From Vulcanimicrobiota bacterium (GTDB taxonomy: Bacteria > Vulcanimicrobiota > Vulcanimicrobiia > Vulcanimicrobiales > Vulcanimicrobiaceae), in NCBI GenBank assembly GCA_003140215.1, contig PLJL01000001.1:1-64000 (forward strand): a stretch of DNA of 64,000 nt, read 5' to 3'. Below the pieces are notes generated by a model. It worked only from the letters and a program-made list of their open reading frames with translations. It was not told where the DNA came from and made no database searches. Position 1 is the first letter of the stretch. The number at the start of each line of letters is the position of its first letter. The translations under genes and the position numbers were made by a program. This document shows positions 1 to 8,706 of this stretch, piece after piece.

Positions 1-32
1 GGGCACGATAATTCTCAGTTATCATCCTGGAA

Positions 33-938
33 TCACGCTTTCGTAGCGGTGAAGTTGCCGAGAACGTTCGCTCGGGCGATGGCGGTTTGCAGGGCGCGAT
101 CGCTTACGTGGGTATAAATCTGGGTCGTCAGGATGCTCCGGTGGCCGAGGAGGCGCTGGACGAAGCGGATGTCGGTTCCCGATTCGAGCAGCATCGTGGC
201 TGCGGTATGGCGCAACATGTGCGGTGTGACGCGGCGGGCGACGCCCGCGACGCGCCCCAGGTCAGCGATCGCCCTTCGTATCCGAGCGGGTGAAAGCGGA
301 CGGCCGACCGCGTCTACGAGGAGTCGGCGTTCCGCAACGGTGCTCTGCGCGCCGTGGCGGACGTCTATGTAGGATCGCAGTTCCTCGCGGATTCGTGCGT
401 CGGTGACGAAGACCGTTCGCTCGCGACTACCCTTGCCGAGAATCCGTAAGCGGCCAGCTGATGAATCCACGTCGCCGATGATTAACGTAGACAGCTCGCC
501 GACTCGCATCCCGGTAGCGAGAAGCAGCGCAATCGCAAGCGCTGAATCAGCCCCGCGCGCCGACCGGTGTAGCATGAGGCGCCGCAAGTCGCGGCCTTCT
601 AGGCAGCGTGGAAGGCGAGCGGGGAGGCGGATGCGCAACTCCGTCCGGGCAAATGGTGACACGTCGAGTACATCGCGGCGCACGAGCCAAGCAAACAGCG
701 CCCGCAGACACGCGAGACGGCGCTTCACAGTAGCGGCGGCCAGGCCGCGCGCGCTCGACAACACGTTTCGATAGGAAAGAATGTCGGCGGGCGCTATTCG
801 GGCTATAGCCCGCGGCTCCCCGAGATAGCTTTGGAATTCGGCGAGATCCTGACGGTAGGCGTTGATCGTGTTCGGGGCTAGGTGCTTTTCCTCGGAGCAG
901 TAGCGAAGAAAAGCCGCGGCAGCAGCAGAAACGCGCAT
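33..938 (-). CDS. Tyrosine recombinase (XerC/XerD type)
   Basis: Site-specific DNA recombinase of the phage-integrase superfamily, 301 aa. The N-terminal half is a SAM-like core-binding domain (about residues 5-95) and the C-terminal half the catalytic domain. All expected catalytic residues are visible: Arg145 in GMRVGEL, Lys169 in LGKGSRER, His240 and Arg243 in HMLRHTA, His266 in LLGHRS and the nucleophile Tyr275 in TQIYTHV. I chose the ATG at 938 because GGAGGT lies 4 nt upstream; an ATG 33 bases further out has no such site. Length and single-copy context fit a housekeeping Xer protein better than a large phage integrase, but no partner or dif site is seen, so a role in an integrative element cannot be excluded. 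Confidence 0.9.
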   Translation of the reverse strand: MRVSAAAAAFLRYCSEEKHLAPNTINAYRQDLAEFQSYLGEPRAIARIAPADILSYRNVLSSARGLAAATVKRRLACLRALFAWLVRRDVLDVSPFARTELRIRLPARLPRCLEGRDLRRLMLHRSARGADSALAIALLLATGMRVGELSTLIIGDVDSSAGRLRILGKGSRERTVFVTDARIREELRSYIDVRHGAQSTVAERRLLVDAVGRPLSPARIRRAIADLGRVAGVARRVTPHMLRHTAATMLLESGTDIRFVQRLLGHRSILTTQIYTHVSDRALQTAIARANVLGNFTATKA

Positions 939-1016
939 GGTGACCTCCGGTTGGGTACGGCAATCAAGCACCGGCGAACACCCAACCGGTCCGCCATTGT
1001 CTGACCCCGCGCCCTA

Positions 1017-1043
1017 GCCGTCCTGCGTCTCCGCAGGGACGGC
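1017..1043 (-). terminator. Hairpin just downstream of acs
   Basis: GCCGTCCTGCG pairs with CGCA and GGACGGC (one bulged G) around a four-base loop, starting 3 bp after the acs stop codon on the minus strand. No T-run follows, so it may be a transcript-end stabiliser or a weak or Rho-assisted terminator rather than a classic intrinsic one. Confidence 0.35.
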
Positions 1044-1045
1044 CG

Positions 1046-2929
1046 CTACTCTTCGAGCGTCGTTACGTCCCCGAGGTCTTGGCCCGTCTCTTGGGCTTTG
1101 AGCAGCCTGCGCATGATCTTGCCGCTGCGCGTCTTCGGCAGCTTTGCGGTGAACCGGATCGCAGCGGGCGTTGCGATCGGGCCGAGCTCGTGCCTAACGT
1201 GGTCGATCAGCCTTTTAGCAAGCTCGTCCGACTGCGTGTAGCCCGCGCGCAGCACCACGTAGGCGATGATCGCCTCTCCCTTGATCTCGTCTGGGACGCC
1301 GCAGACGCCGGCTTCGCCGCAGGCGGGAAACGATACGAGGGCGCTCTCCACGTCGGCGGTCGCAATGCGATGGCCTGCTACGCTGAGCACGTCGTCAGCG
1401 CGGCCGCGAACGGTGATGTAGCCTTGCTCGTCGATCGTCGCAACGTCGCCGGCGACGTATACGCCCCACTTGAAGTACTGCGCGTAGCGCTCCGGGTCGT
1501 TCCAAACCGAGGCGAACATGTACGGCAGCGGTGTCTCGACGACCAGTAGCCCGCCCGCATTCTGCGGTACCGGCGCACCGCCTCCGTCGCGAATGGAGTA
1601 CACGATCGGCCCGAGCGACTTGCCGCTGCGATCAGGGCGAACCGCCGTTGTCGGAAAGATACCGAGACAGGGCGCGGCCAATTCCGTTTGCCACCACTGA
1701 TTGCACACGGCGATCTTCGAGCCGCCGAGGGTTTCGTAGAGGAAGCGCCACGCCTCCGGGTTGAGCGGCTCGCCCGCGCAGTACATCGCTTTGAGCGAGG
1801 ATATGTCGTGGTTCGCGGCGAGTCCACCGCCGAGCCGCAGGAGCATGCGCGCCAGGGTCGGCGCCGTATAGAACTGCGTCACCTTCAGACGGTCGATGGT
1901 GGCGTACACCGCGTCCGGAGCCGGAAAATCGGGCGAGCCTTCACGCAGGACGCAATGGTAGCGGTTGGCCAGCGCGCCGTACACCATGATGCTGTGACCG
2001 ACGATCCAGCCGATGTCGCTGGTGCACCAATAGACGTCGTTGGGTGTGATCCCGGTCGTCAGCGCGAGCATCGCCGCGGCCCCCACCAGGTAGCCGCCGT
2101 GCGTCATCACCACACCCTTGGGCTTCCCGGTCGTCCCGCTCGTGTAGAGGATGAAGAGCGGGTGCTCCGAGCCGACGATCTCCGGGTCGCACTCCGTGCC
2201 CTGCCCGTCGCAATACGCCTCGAAGTTGACCTCGCGGGGATCGGCGGGCTCGGGGCTCGCCTCGCGGCGGTGCACGATGATCCGGCGCACCAGCTCGAGA
2301 CCGCGCACCGCATCGTCGACGATCGGCTTCAGCGTAACCGTCTTGCCCCGGCGGTAGGTCACGTCGCCCACGATCATCACCGTCGCACCGGCATCCACGA
2401 TGCGGTCGCGCAGCGAGGTCGCTCCGAGCCCGGCGTACACCACCGAGTGGATCGCGCCGATCCGCGCGCACGCCAGCATCGCGACGATCCCTTCGATCGT
2501 CAGCGGCATGTAGATGATGACGCGATCGCCGACGGCGACCCCGTCGAACCGCAGCGCGTTGGCGAGCTGATTCACGCGCGCCAACAGTTGAGCGTACGTG
2601 AACGTGCGCTCGTCGCCGTTCTCGCAGACGTAACGGTATGCGATCGCCTCGGCGTGATGCGCGGCGTGACGATCGAGGCACGAGACCGTTGCGTTGAGCT
2701 CTCCGTCAGGGAACCAATGCTGATCTTCGATCGCGCCGGTGAACACGGTCTGCGGCTCGGTCTCCCACGCAATGTCGCGCGCGCGTTCCCGCCAGAACGC
2801 GATCGGATCGCGCAGTGCTGCGGCGACGAACGCATCTTGATCCGCGATCGGGAACCATGACGAGACGCCCGGCGGCGGCGGAACCACCTCGCCTGTCGAG
2901 AGCAGACCTTCGATATGGGGCGACGACAT
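1046..2929 (-). CDS. acs: Acetyl-CoA synthetase (AMP-forming)
   Basis: Converts acetate, ATP and CoA to acetyl-CoA through an acetyl-adenylate. The 627 aa length is close to the usual 630-660. Visible signatures are the acetyl-CoA synthetase N-terminal cap, the nucleotide loop YTSGTTGKPKG (residues 262-272), and the C-terminal PKTRSGKIMRR, in which Lys604 is the adenylation lysine known in this family to be inactivated by acetylation. Its ATG overlaps the TGA of the upstream membrane protein gene (ATGA), so the two are probably translationally coupled. With aceA, aceB and the glycolate genes it fits a C2-assimilating lifestyle. Substrate is assigned from overall similarity; propionate activity is possible. 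Confidence 0.93.
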   Translation of the reverse strand: MSSPHIEGLLSTGEVVPPPPGVSSWFPIADQDAFVAAALRDPIAFWRERARDIAWETEPQTVFTGAIEDQHWFPDGELNATVSCLDRHAAHHAEAIAYRYVCENGDERTFTYAQLLARVNQLANALRFDGVAVGDRVIIYMPLTIEGIVAMLACARIGAIHSVVYAGLGATSLRDRIVDAGATVMIVGDVTYRRGKTVTLKPIVDDAVRGLELVRRIIVHRREASPEPADPREVNFEAYCDGQGTECDPEIVGSEHPLFILYTSGTTGKPKGVVMTHGGYLVGAAAMLALTTGITPNDVYWCTSDIGWIVGHSIMVYGALANRYHCVLREGSPDFPAPDAVYATIDRLKVTQFYTAPTLARMLLRLGGGLAANHDISSLKAMYCAGEPLNPEAWRFLYETLGGSKIAVCNQWWQTELAAPCLGIFPTTAVRPDRSGKSLGPIVYSIRDGGGAPVPQNAGGLLVVETPLPYMFASVWNDPERYAQYFKWGVYVAGDVATIDEQGYITVRGRADDVLSVAGHRIATADVESALVSFPACGEAGVCGVPDEIKGEAIIAYVVLRAGYTQSDELAKRLIDHVRHELGPIATPAAIRFTAKLPKTRSGKIMRRLLKAQETGQDLGDVTTLEE

Positions 2930-3753
2930 CAGACTTTGATGTAGTCGTGCTGGTCGATCACGGGGCCGGCCGGGCCGTTCGTCACGTGATAGGTCGCGAA
3001 GTACGAACCGCGTCCGTTGCTCAGCTCCACTTCGATCACGGCGCCGTTGGCGTCGCTCGAGGTCGTCCGGATCGAGGTGATGCGCGTCTGGCGGTCGATG
3101 AACGCTTCCTCGGACAGGCCGCCCGAGCCGGGCGGTTTGCCCAACTCGGCGTAGGCCGCATTTTCGTTACCGGCGATCAAGTCGGCGAGGTAGCGGCGCA
3201 CCGCGTTCTGTGCGACGCCGCCGAAGGTCAGCGGCGTGGGCGCGCTCGTCGGCGGTCGGGGCGTCTCGGGTCGCGGCGACGGTGTCGCCGGCGGCTTGGT
3301 TTGCGCCGGTCGCGGCGACGCCGTCGGCCGCGCCGTCGCGGTCGGACGCGCGGTCGCGGTCGGACGCGCGGTCGCAGTCGGTTCGGACGCCGGCGACTCG
3401 CTCGCTCGGGGCGACGGGGTCGCGCGCGGCGTCACGGTCGGCCGCGGCGTCGTCGCCGGGGTGGCGCTCACGCGCGGCGTCGGCGTCGGATGCGCGACGA
3501 GCGTCGCGATCGCTACCGGTCCACGCGTCGGCTGCGCGACCGGCGTCACCACGGGCATACCGTGCGGCGCGGTCGTAGCCGTCGACGTCGTCGTGCCGCC
3601 TTCCTTGTGCTGCAGGGCCGAAAGGAACGCGCCGATACCCAGCCCGGCGACGACCACGCCGATCCCCAGCGCGATCGTCGGCCACAAGCTCGATGCTTCG
3701 GAGGAGCGCCGCGACGGCGGCGTGGAGCGACGACGGCGAGGCGGTTCGGCCAT
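2929..3753 (-). CDS. Membrane-anchored protein with Pro/Thr/Ala-rich linker
   Basis: 274 aa, family not recognised. A short Arg-rich cytoplasmic start (residues 1-20, PPRRRRSTPPSRR) is followed by one transmembrane segment (about 24-46), a low-complexity linker of about 120 residues built from repeats such as TATARPTATARPTA and TPRPTVTPRATP, then a compact C-terminal domain (about 175-274) containing AVRRYLADLIAGNENAAYAEL. The order of parts suggests a type II membrane protein holding a domain outside the membrane on a disordered spacer. It is directly upstream of, and overlaps, acs. The C-terminal domain resembles small NTF2-like or lumenal accessory domains in general shape only; no function is claimed. 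Confidence 0.75.
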   Translation of the reverse strand: MAEPPRRRRSTPPSRRSSEASSLWPTIALGIGVVVAGLGIGAFLSALQHKEGGTTTSTATTAPHGMPVVTPVAQPTRGPVAIATLVAHPTPTPRVSATPATTPRPTVTPRATPSPRASESPASEPTATARPTATARPTATARPTASPRPAQTKPPATPSPRPETPRPPTSAPTPLTFGGVAQNAVRRYLADLIAGNENAAYAELGKPPGSGGLSEEAFIDRQTRITSIRTTSSDANGAVIEVELSNGRGSYFATYHVTNGPAGPVIDQHDYIKV

Positions 3754-3816
3754 TGCAAACCGTCTTCACCGGGGACCGGGAGGCGGCCCGCCGCGCCGGG
3801 AAAGAGCGTCGTCGGT

Positions 3817-4119
3817 ATGCTCCGGGTCGCCGTCCCGATCGACGTCTCCGCGGTCTCTCGCACCGCCTCGACCGCTTTCGCGCTCGCCACGCCGCTGCGC
3901 GTAGGAGACCTGCTGGCCGCGGCCGTCATCGAGGCGCTCGGCCCGCGCGCGCCGCAGGACAAGCGTGAACGCGTCGTACGCTCGACGCTGGCCGGGCTGA
4001 CCTCCGGAACCTACGTCGTCGAGATCGACGGGCGCACCTACGGCGACCCCGATGACGTCGCCGTTTGCTCGGGCACGGCGACGTTGCGCTTCTTCCTGCG
4101 CGCACTGCGCGCGGCGTGA
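3817..4119 (+). CDS. Small hypothetical protein (100 aa)
   Basis: Starts MLRVAVPIDVSAVSRTA and ends FFLRALRAA; not recognised. It is divergent from the membrane-anchored protein (63 bp between starts) and its TGA overlaps the GTG of the next gene in GTGA, which supports real translation and coupling. Composition is mixed alpha/beta with a conserved-looking YVVEIDGRTYGDPDDVAV stretch. A purine-rich AAAGAG lies about 11 nt before the ATG. Start and function are uncertain. Confidence 0.55.
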   Translation: MLRVAVPIDVSAVSRTASTAFALATPLRVGDLLAAAVIEALGPRAPQDKRERVVRSTLAGLTSGTYVVEIDGRTYGDPDDVAVCSGTATLRFFLRALRAA

Positions 4120-4895
4120 CCCCCGCCGAGCCTGCGGATCGACTGCCGCCCTCGATCGGCGGGCTGATCGGTTTCGCGGGTGCCGCGTTCGCCGAGCGCG
4201 CGCCTCTTTACGTGTTGCTCGCTATGGGAGCCTTCATCGCCGCGGGGATCACCGAGTACGCTCTCCCCGTGGCCGCCGAAACGACGCCGCACGGGCTTTT
4301 CAGAGGGATCGTGCTGACGCTGGTGCAGATCTTCGCCGACGCATTGGTGATCGCAGCCGTCGCCTTGGGTGTCGCGGCACGCGTCGCAGGCGAACCGGTT
4401 GCGACGCGTACCGTCGCGGGGGCCGCGATCGAACGCTGGCTTCCGGTCATCGGCGTCACCACGATAGCCCAACTGTTCGTCCTTCAGACGTTCCTGTTCA
4501 GCGGCTTGGTGCGACCGCCCGAGCCACGGGCGCTGGTCGTCGCGACGGCGCCGCTCACCTGGCTGTTGTGGGGCATGCTGAGCCTGACGGGTCCGATCGT
4601 GGCCTTGACGCGCGACAGACTGGCGGTACTAGCTGGCTTCGCGCGCGCGTTCACGCTCTCGCTCCGCCGCGAAAATCTCGTGCGCTTGGCGGTACTCTCG
4701 CTAATTTCGGTCACGCCGTCGGTGCTACAGGCGGTCGCGCTTCCCGTGCTCGTCCAGCACCATGCAATACGGCCCGACTTTTGGGCCAATATCCCGATCG
4801 ACGCGCTGACGGTCGGCCCGCTGGCCGCCGTCCAAACGGTATTCGCGCTCGATTTCGCGCGCCGAGCCGGCCAGCGAGAAACCCCGCCGCAGTAA
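4116..4895 (+). CDS. Polytopic membrane protein, unknown
   Basis: 259 aa if the GTG that overlaps the preceding stop codon is used. I see about five to six hydrophobic segments (about residues 15-35, 40-58, 65-95, 110-130, 145-170, 195-220, 230-250) separated by short charged loops. No catalytic motif stands out. It is co-oriented and overlapping with the 100-aa gene upstream, so the pair is likely one transcription unit. It converges on the GH125 gene, 10 bp away. A longer start in the same frame exists inside the upstream gene but would give an unlikely 51-bp overlap. Confidence 0.65.
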   Translation: MTPAEPADRLPPSIGGLIGFAGAAFAERAPLYVLLAMGAFIAAGITEYALPVAAETTPHGLFRGIVLTLVQIFADALVIAAVALGVAARVAGEPVATRTVAGAAIERWLPVIGVTTIAQLFVLQTFLFSGLVRPPEPRALVVATAPLTWLLWGMLSLTGPIVALTRDRLAVLAGFARAFTLSLRRENLVRLAVLSLISVTPSVLQAVALPVLVQHHAIRPDFWANIPIDALTVGPLAAVQTVFALDFARRAGQRETPPQ

Positions 4896-4905
4896 CCGCT
4901 AGGCG

Positions 4906-6210
4906 TTAGCGCTGGGCGTAGGTCTGGCCGCGCCGAGTGAGCACGAGCTCGGCGTAGAGCGCGTTGGGCCACGCGAAATCTTCACGCGTGTACGACTCGG
5001 GCCAATCGGAGTTGAACGATTCGTGCAGGCGGTGGTCGCCGACGTCGGAGACCGCGATCCAGCTGAAGAGCTGGTCGACCTCTTTGTCGTCGCTTGCGGT
5101 CAGCGCTTGCACGCACAGGGCGAGCGGCCATACGTAGCCGTGCGGTGTATGCGGGCTCCCGATCCCCTGCGCGTACTTGCCGCGGAAGAAGTACGGGTTG
5201 CGCTCGGAGAGGGCGAAGCGGCGGGTCGCCAGATAGAGCGAGTTCGTACGCGGAAGATACCCGAAGTAGGGGATCGAGAGGAGCGAGGGGATGTTGGCGT
5301 CGTCCATCACGTTGGCGTGGCCGCGCCCGTCGACTTCGTAGGCGTAGATGCGGCCGAACGGCGCCAGCTCGAGGGTGCCGTACTGCTCGATCCCGCGCTG
5401 GATCTCGACCGAGAGCCCCCACGCATTGCGCGCCATGCGCTCGTCGTGCCACACGTCGCGCGCGACCTTGGTGAGGTCCCGCATCACCACCGACGCGAAC
5501 ATGTTCACCGGGATGTTGTAGTGGTAGCGAACCGGGTCGTCGGAGGGGCGGAAGGCGGTCCACACCATCCCCGTGTAGCGCACCGCGCTGCCGCGCCCGT
5601 TGTTGGCAAGTTGCGGGTGTCGGTAGCGCGAGCGTCGCGGGTGGCGCTGCTCGACGCGCATCGTCGCCAGCACCCGATCGAACGCCCGGCGTACCTCGGG
5701 GGTGAAGATGCTGCGGTCTCCGGTTTCCTTGTAATAGTCGGAGGCGAACCACACCGGGTAGAGCAGCGAGTCGACTTCGAATTTTCGCTCGACCACGCGG
5801 TAGTTCTTGGAGAACGCGTTGGCGTAGGGGTCGAGCAGGATGTACTTGGCTTGGCGCGCGACGACCCCGCGCAACGTCCGGGCCACGTCGCCGTCGTGCC
5901 GCGAGAGCCCGATGTAGGGCCGAACGGTCGCGCTTGCGTCGCGCAGCCACTCGGCCTCGATGTCGCCGGTCGAAACGTAGGTCGTGCCGTCGCGCTGGGC
6001 GAGCGCGTGGCGCTGGATGGTCTCGTCGTAGGCCGTGAGGTAGAGCCGGTCGAGCTTGGCGTTGAGCACGGGGCTGAGGGTGAGCCCGTCGCCGGCGCGC
6101 ACGGGAACAGCGGTGGCGATAACGGAGAGCGCGACCACGGCGGTGAGAATCCGGCGGTGGATGCGATTCAGCAACTCACCATCCGTATCGGCACGTTTCC
6201 GTAGTACCAT
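4906..6210 (-). CDS. GH125 exo-alpha-1,6-mannosidase, secreted
   Basis: Glycoside hydrolase family 125 (metal-independent alpha-mannosidase, formerly DUF1237), which removes alpha-1,6-linked mannose by inversion. Family hallmarks present include GDIEAEWLRDASATVRPYI, RYHYNIPVNMFASVV, YAYEVDGRG followed by DDANIPSLLSIPYFGY, and HESFNSDWPESYTREDFAWPNA cut here to its core FNSDWPESYTREDF. The 434-aa protein begins with a basic stretch and a hydrophobic segment ending in VPVRA, a plausible signal peptide. The ATG at 6210 is chosen for that reason although no clear ribosome site precedes it; a TTG about 40 bases in, after GGTGAG, is the alternative. The next gene, divergent, is also exported. Confidence 0.85.
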   Translation of the reverse strand: MVLRKRADTDGELLNRIHRRILTAVVALSVIATAVPVRAGDGLTLSPVLNAKLDRLYLTAYDETIQRHALAQRDGTTYVSTGDIEAEWLRDASATVRPYIGLSRHDGDVARTLRGVVARQAKYILLDPYANAFSKNYRVVERKFEVDSLLYPVWFASDYYKETGDRSIFTPEVRRAFDRVLATMRVEQRHPRRSRYRHPQLANNGRGSAVRYTGMVWTAFRPSDDPVRYHYNIPVNMFASVVMRDLTKVARDVWHDERMARNAWGLSVEIQRGIEQYGTLELAPFGRIYAYEVDGRGHANVMDDANIPSLLSIPYFGYLPRTNSLYLATRRFALSERNPYFFRGKYAQGIGSPHTPHGYVWPLALCVQALTASDDKEVDQLFSWIAVSDVGDHRLHESFNSDWPESYTREDFAWPNALYAELVLTRRGQTYAQR

Positions 6211-6255
6211 AAACAGGGAACGTAAACTACCCCGGATTTCCGCCCGAGGCCCGAG

Positions 6256-7017
6256 ATGATCTTCCGCCGCGCCGTGCTTGCCGGCACGTTCGCGCTTCTG
6301 GTCGCCGCCGCGGCGCCGGCCGCGGCACGAGCAGACCAGGCGTATGCGGTGGAGGGGCACGATACGTTTCGCGTCGGTAACGGCGAGGTGCGCAGCGAGA
6401 CCGTGTATCACGGCGTGCAGCGCCTCACGATCCAGCGTAGCAAGGCAAAAACGACCTTCGTTGCGGTCGTCGAGTACGACCGGGACGCCGACGGCGCTAA
6501 GCAACATCAGCGCGCCTCGTTCACCTCGTTCTTGCTTCCCTCGGGCGAGCAAAAGGACGGTCCGGCCGCCGATCCCGACTATCTCACCGTCCTCAATCAA
6601 CCGTTTGCGGTGTTGCTCGACAAACCGACGATGCGTGATCTCGCTCACGTCAAACGTCCGGTTCCGTTCGACTTCCCGTCGCCGATGACGGGGGCGCCCT
6701 TACGCGGCACGCTGCGGCATTTACCCGACGCGCTGGTGGGCGGCAACCGCGCGATGGGGATCGCCTTCGAAGCCCATGGGCCGCTCCACGGGGCGCTTCC
6801 GGAGCGGCCCGCCATGCAGCTGGCGGGCTCGATCACGATGAAAGGGACGGCGTACTACGACTACGCGACCACCCTGCTCGTCGCGCTCGAGGCCACCCTG
6901 GCGATCGACGGCAACCTCGACGACGCCGCCCGCCGGGCGCCCGTCTCCATCGTCTACACGCGCTCGATCCGGGCCGCGGTCGGCCAGCAAGCAGCCCGAA
7001 TCGCTCCCGTGCCCTGA
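6256..7017 (+). CDS. Secreted protein of unknown function
   Basis: 253 aa with a clear signal peptide (about residues 1-26, MIFRRAVLAGTF then an Ala-rich core ending AARA). The mature part is predicted mostly beta, with no Cys and no motif I recognise. GAGG lies 7 nt before the ATG. It diverges from the GH125 mannosidase with 46 bp between starts, so they may share regulation, but nothing in the sequence links their functions. Confidence 0.7.
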   Translation: MIFRRAVLAGTFALLVAAAAPAAARADQAYAVEGHDTFRVGNGEVRSETVYHGVQRLTIQRSKAKTTFVAVVEYDRDADGAKQHQRASFTSFLLPSGEQKDGPAADPDYLTVLNQPFAVLLDKPTMRDLAHVKRPVPFDFPSPMTGAPLRGTLRHLPDALVGGNRAMGIAFEAHGPLHGALPERPAMQLAGSITMKGTAYYDYATTLLVALEATLAIDGNLDDAARRAPVSIVYTRSIRAAVGQQAARIAPVP

Positions 7018-7101
7018 GCCCCGGACCCCGGCCGAAGGCGAATTGATCGATTAAGGGAACACGCGCAACCGGCGCTTGGACGGGCCCGGTTGAGGACCCT
7101 G

Positions 7102-7755
7102 ATGAGTGCGCTCGCAGCACCGTTCATCGGAGACCACTACCGCGTGACCGCACCGGCGACGGTGTCGCAACCCGTTCCGGGTCCCGAGACCTTCGAAACG
7201 ATCGTCGACGATTTTCAGCGTCGGCTCTACGGCTTCGCGCTCCGCATGACGGGCAACCGCGAAGACGCCGAAGAGATCGTTCAGGATGCCTTCGTGCGCG
7301 CCTACCGGGCCCTGGCCAAGATGGACCCCCAACAGCGCGCCGAGCTGCGTTTGCAGCCCTGGCTCTACACGATCACGCTCAACGTCACCCGCAACCGGCT
7401 GCGCTCGAAGCGACCCACCAACGTCGCTCTCGACGCGCTGGCCGACCCCGACGCGCTCCTCAACGAGACCCAAGAAGGGCCCGATCAGCCGGAGCAGATC
7501 GTCGACCGCGCCGCCGACATGATCTTGGTCGAGCAGGCCTTGCTGCAGCTGCCGATGCACCTGCGGGCCGCTGCGACGCTGCGCTTCATCGAAGGCCGCA
7601 GCCACCCCGAGATCGCCGAGATCCTCAATCAGCCCATCGGCACGGTGAAATCGCACGTCCACCGGGCGGTGCGGATCCTGCGCCGCATCCTCGGGCCCCA
7701 AGTCGGACGAATCGTGCCGATCGATCGTCCGTCGCCCGGCGAGGAAGAGGAGTAA
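7102..7755 (+). CDS. ECF (group 4) RNA polymerase sigma factor
   Basis: 217 aa. Sigma region 2 is visible at FQRRLYGFALRMTGNREDAE with EIVQDAFVRAYRAL, and region 4 at LPMHLRAAATLRFIEGRSH with EIAEILNQPIGTVKSHVHRA as the helix-turn-helix that reads the -35 element. An unconserved 30-residue N-terminal tail precedes region 2. The ATG at 7102 is preceded by TGAGGA; a TTG 12 bases earlier is possible. The next gene begins 5 bp after the stop and has an anti-sigma zinc finger, so it is the likely partner that holds this sigma factor inactive. Confidence 0.93.
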   Translation: MSALAAPFIGDHYRVTAPATVSQPVPGPETFETIVDDFQRRLYGFALRMTGNREDAEEIVQDAFVRAYRALAKMDPQQRAELRLQPWLYTITLNVTRNRLRSKRPTNVALDALADPDALLNETQEGPDQPEQIVDRAADMILVEQALLQLPMHLRAAATLRFIEGRSHPEIAEILNQPIGTVKSHVHRAVRILRRILGPQVGRIVPIDRPSPGEEEE

Positions 7756-7760
7756 ACCCC

Positions 7761-8525
7761 ATGCGCTGCTGCGACGTCGAACGTCTATGGGACGAGATGC
7801 GCGAAGGGGTCGAGCCTCGACGCGAGCACGTCCTTGCCCATCTGCGCGCCTGTCCCGAGTGCCAGGAGATCTACCGCGAGAACGAGGGCATCGCGTACTG
7901 CCTGACCTGTCTGCCGCCGGTCGATCCGCCGCAAAGCCTGGTCCCGGGGATCCTCGACCACATCAAGACCGCGGTCAAAACCATGACCCCCGACTCGATC
8001 GCCAAGGTCGACTCGCCGATCGGGGGGCTCTACGTCGCCTTCCGGCACACCGGAATCACCGCCGTCGCGCTGGACCGCGGCGAAGGTGAGGAAGCGGTCT
8101 TCGGCAAGCTCCAGCGCCGGCTGGGCCGCGGCTTGATCCCGTCGCAGGCGCCGCAGTGGGTCAGCGACACGGTGGCCGCGTTCTTCCGGACCCACCGCCC
8201 CGATCTCGAGAAGGTCGATATCAGCGACCTCACGCCGTTCGAACAGTCCGCGCTGCGGGCCGCCGCGACGATTCCGCCGGGCGAGGTTCGTTCCTACGGT
8301 TGGATCGCCGAATCGATCGGGCAACCGGCCGCGTCGCGCGCCGTCGGGCGCGCCATGGCGCGCAATCCGGTCCCGTTTCTGTACCCCTGCCACCGCGTCG
8401 TCGATTCCAGCGGCGCGCTGCACCAGTACGCGTACGGCGTCGAACTCAAGGCCCGCATCCTGGCGATGGAAGGCTATAAGAGCGTCGGCCCGGTCCGAAT
8501 TGCGGTGAAGGTCCCGCGCGGGTAG
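7761..8525 (+). CDS. Anti-sigma zinc finger fused to O6-methylguanine-DNA methyltransferase
   Basis: 254 aa with two parts. Residues about 1-60 carry the anti-sigma ZAS signature H27-x3-C31-x2-C34 (AHLRACPEC) plus Cys3, Cys4, Cys47 and Cys50. Residues about 80-240 are an Ogt/MGMT suicide alkyltransferase: N-terminal beta domain starting VDSPIGGLYVAF, helix-turn-helix GEVRSYGWIAESIGQP, arginine finger region ASRAVGRAMARNP, and the active-site PCHRV with nucleophile Cys210. The canonical glycine after the active loop is replaced (HQYAYG rather than TGYAGG). It sits 5 bp after the ECF sigma gene with GAGGAG as ribosome site. Known MGMT enzymes move an alkyl group from O6-alkylguanine to the Cys; here I infer that this could report DNA alkylation to the sigma factor. 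Confidence 0.87.
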   Translation: MRCCDVERLWDEMREGVEPRREHVLAHLRACPECQEIYRENEGIAYCLTCLPPVDPPQSLVPGILDHIKTAVKTMTPDSIAKVDSPIGGLYVAFRHTGITAVALDRGEGEEAVFGKLQRRLGRGLIPSQAPQWVSDTVAAFFRTHRPDLEKVDISDLTPFEQSALRAAATIPPGEVRSYGWIAESIGQPAASRAVGRAMARNPVPFLYPCHRVVDSSGALHQYAYGVELKARILAMEGYKSVGPVRIAVKVPRG

Positions 8526-8594
8526 CGTAGCGTATACTCACCTCACAAAACGTCCGCGGCTCCTTCAGACGAGATATCAACGAAGGCTAACAGT

Positions 8595-8706
8595 CGGACA
8601 AGAGGAGGTGGTCATCGTTACTAGCGACAGTCCCAATCAATGTCTCACGATGATCGGAGGGCTCCGGACATAGTCCGGTCTCCGCAAACCGAACCAACCT
8701 TGTCCG
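8595..8706 (+). ncRNA. Candidate structured RNA (three-way junction)
   Basis: Between 8526 and 8874 no convincing gene is present, but the stretch folds by eye. P1: CGGACAAG (8595-8602) with CTTGTCCG (8699-8706), 8 bp. P2: 8610-8617 with 8648-8655, 8 bp with one G-U, enclosing GACA/TGTC. P3: GGAG (8656-8659) with CTCC (8680-8683) capped by CCGGAC-ATA-GTCCGG. The junction contains a perfect AGGAGGT (8603-8609). An intrinsic terminator starts at the last P1 base. A TATACT at 8533-8538 could be a -10 box. A 21-codon GTG reading frame (8608-8673) also fits, so a leader peptide is the alternative. No Rfam family recognised. Confidence 0.4.

Noticed and set aside
33-938. Recombinase as the integrase of a genomic island in this window
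   Set aside because: No att-type repeats or cargo flank it, and the repeat-bordered regions at 22-24 kb and 37-38 kb are far away; a housekeeping Xer role is simpler.
7050-7101. GGGAAC motif as an autoregulated ECF promoter upstream of the sigma gene
   Set aside because: A -35-like GGAAC is present at 7056-7060, but no convincing -10 partner lies at 16-17 bp, so I do not claim it.
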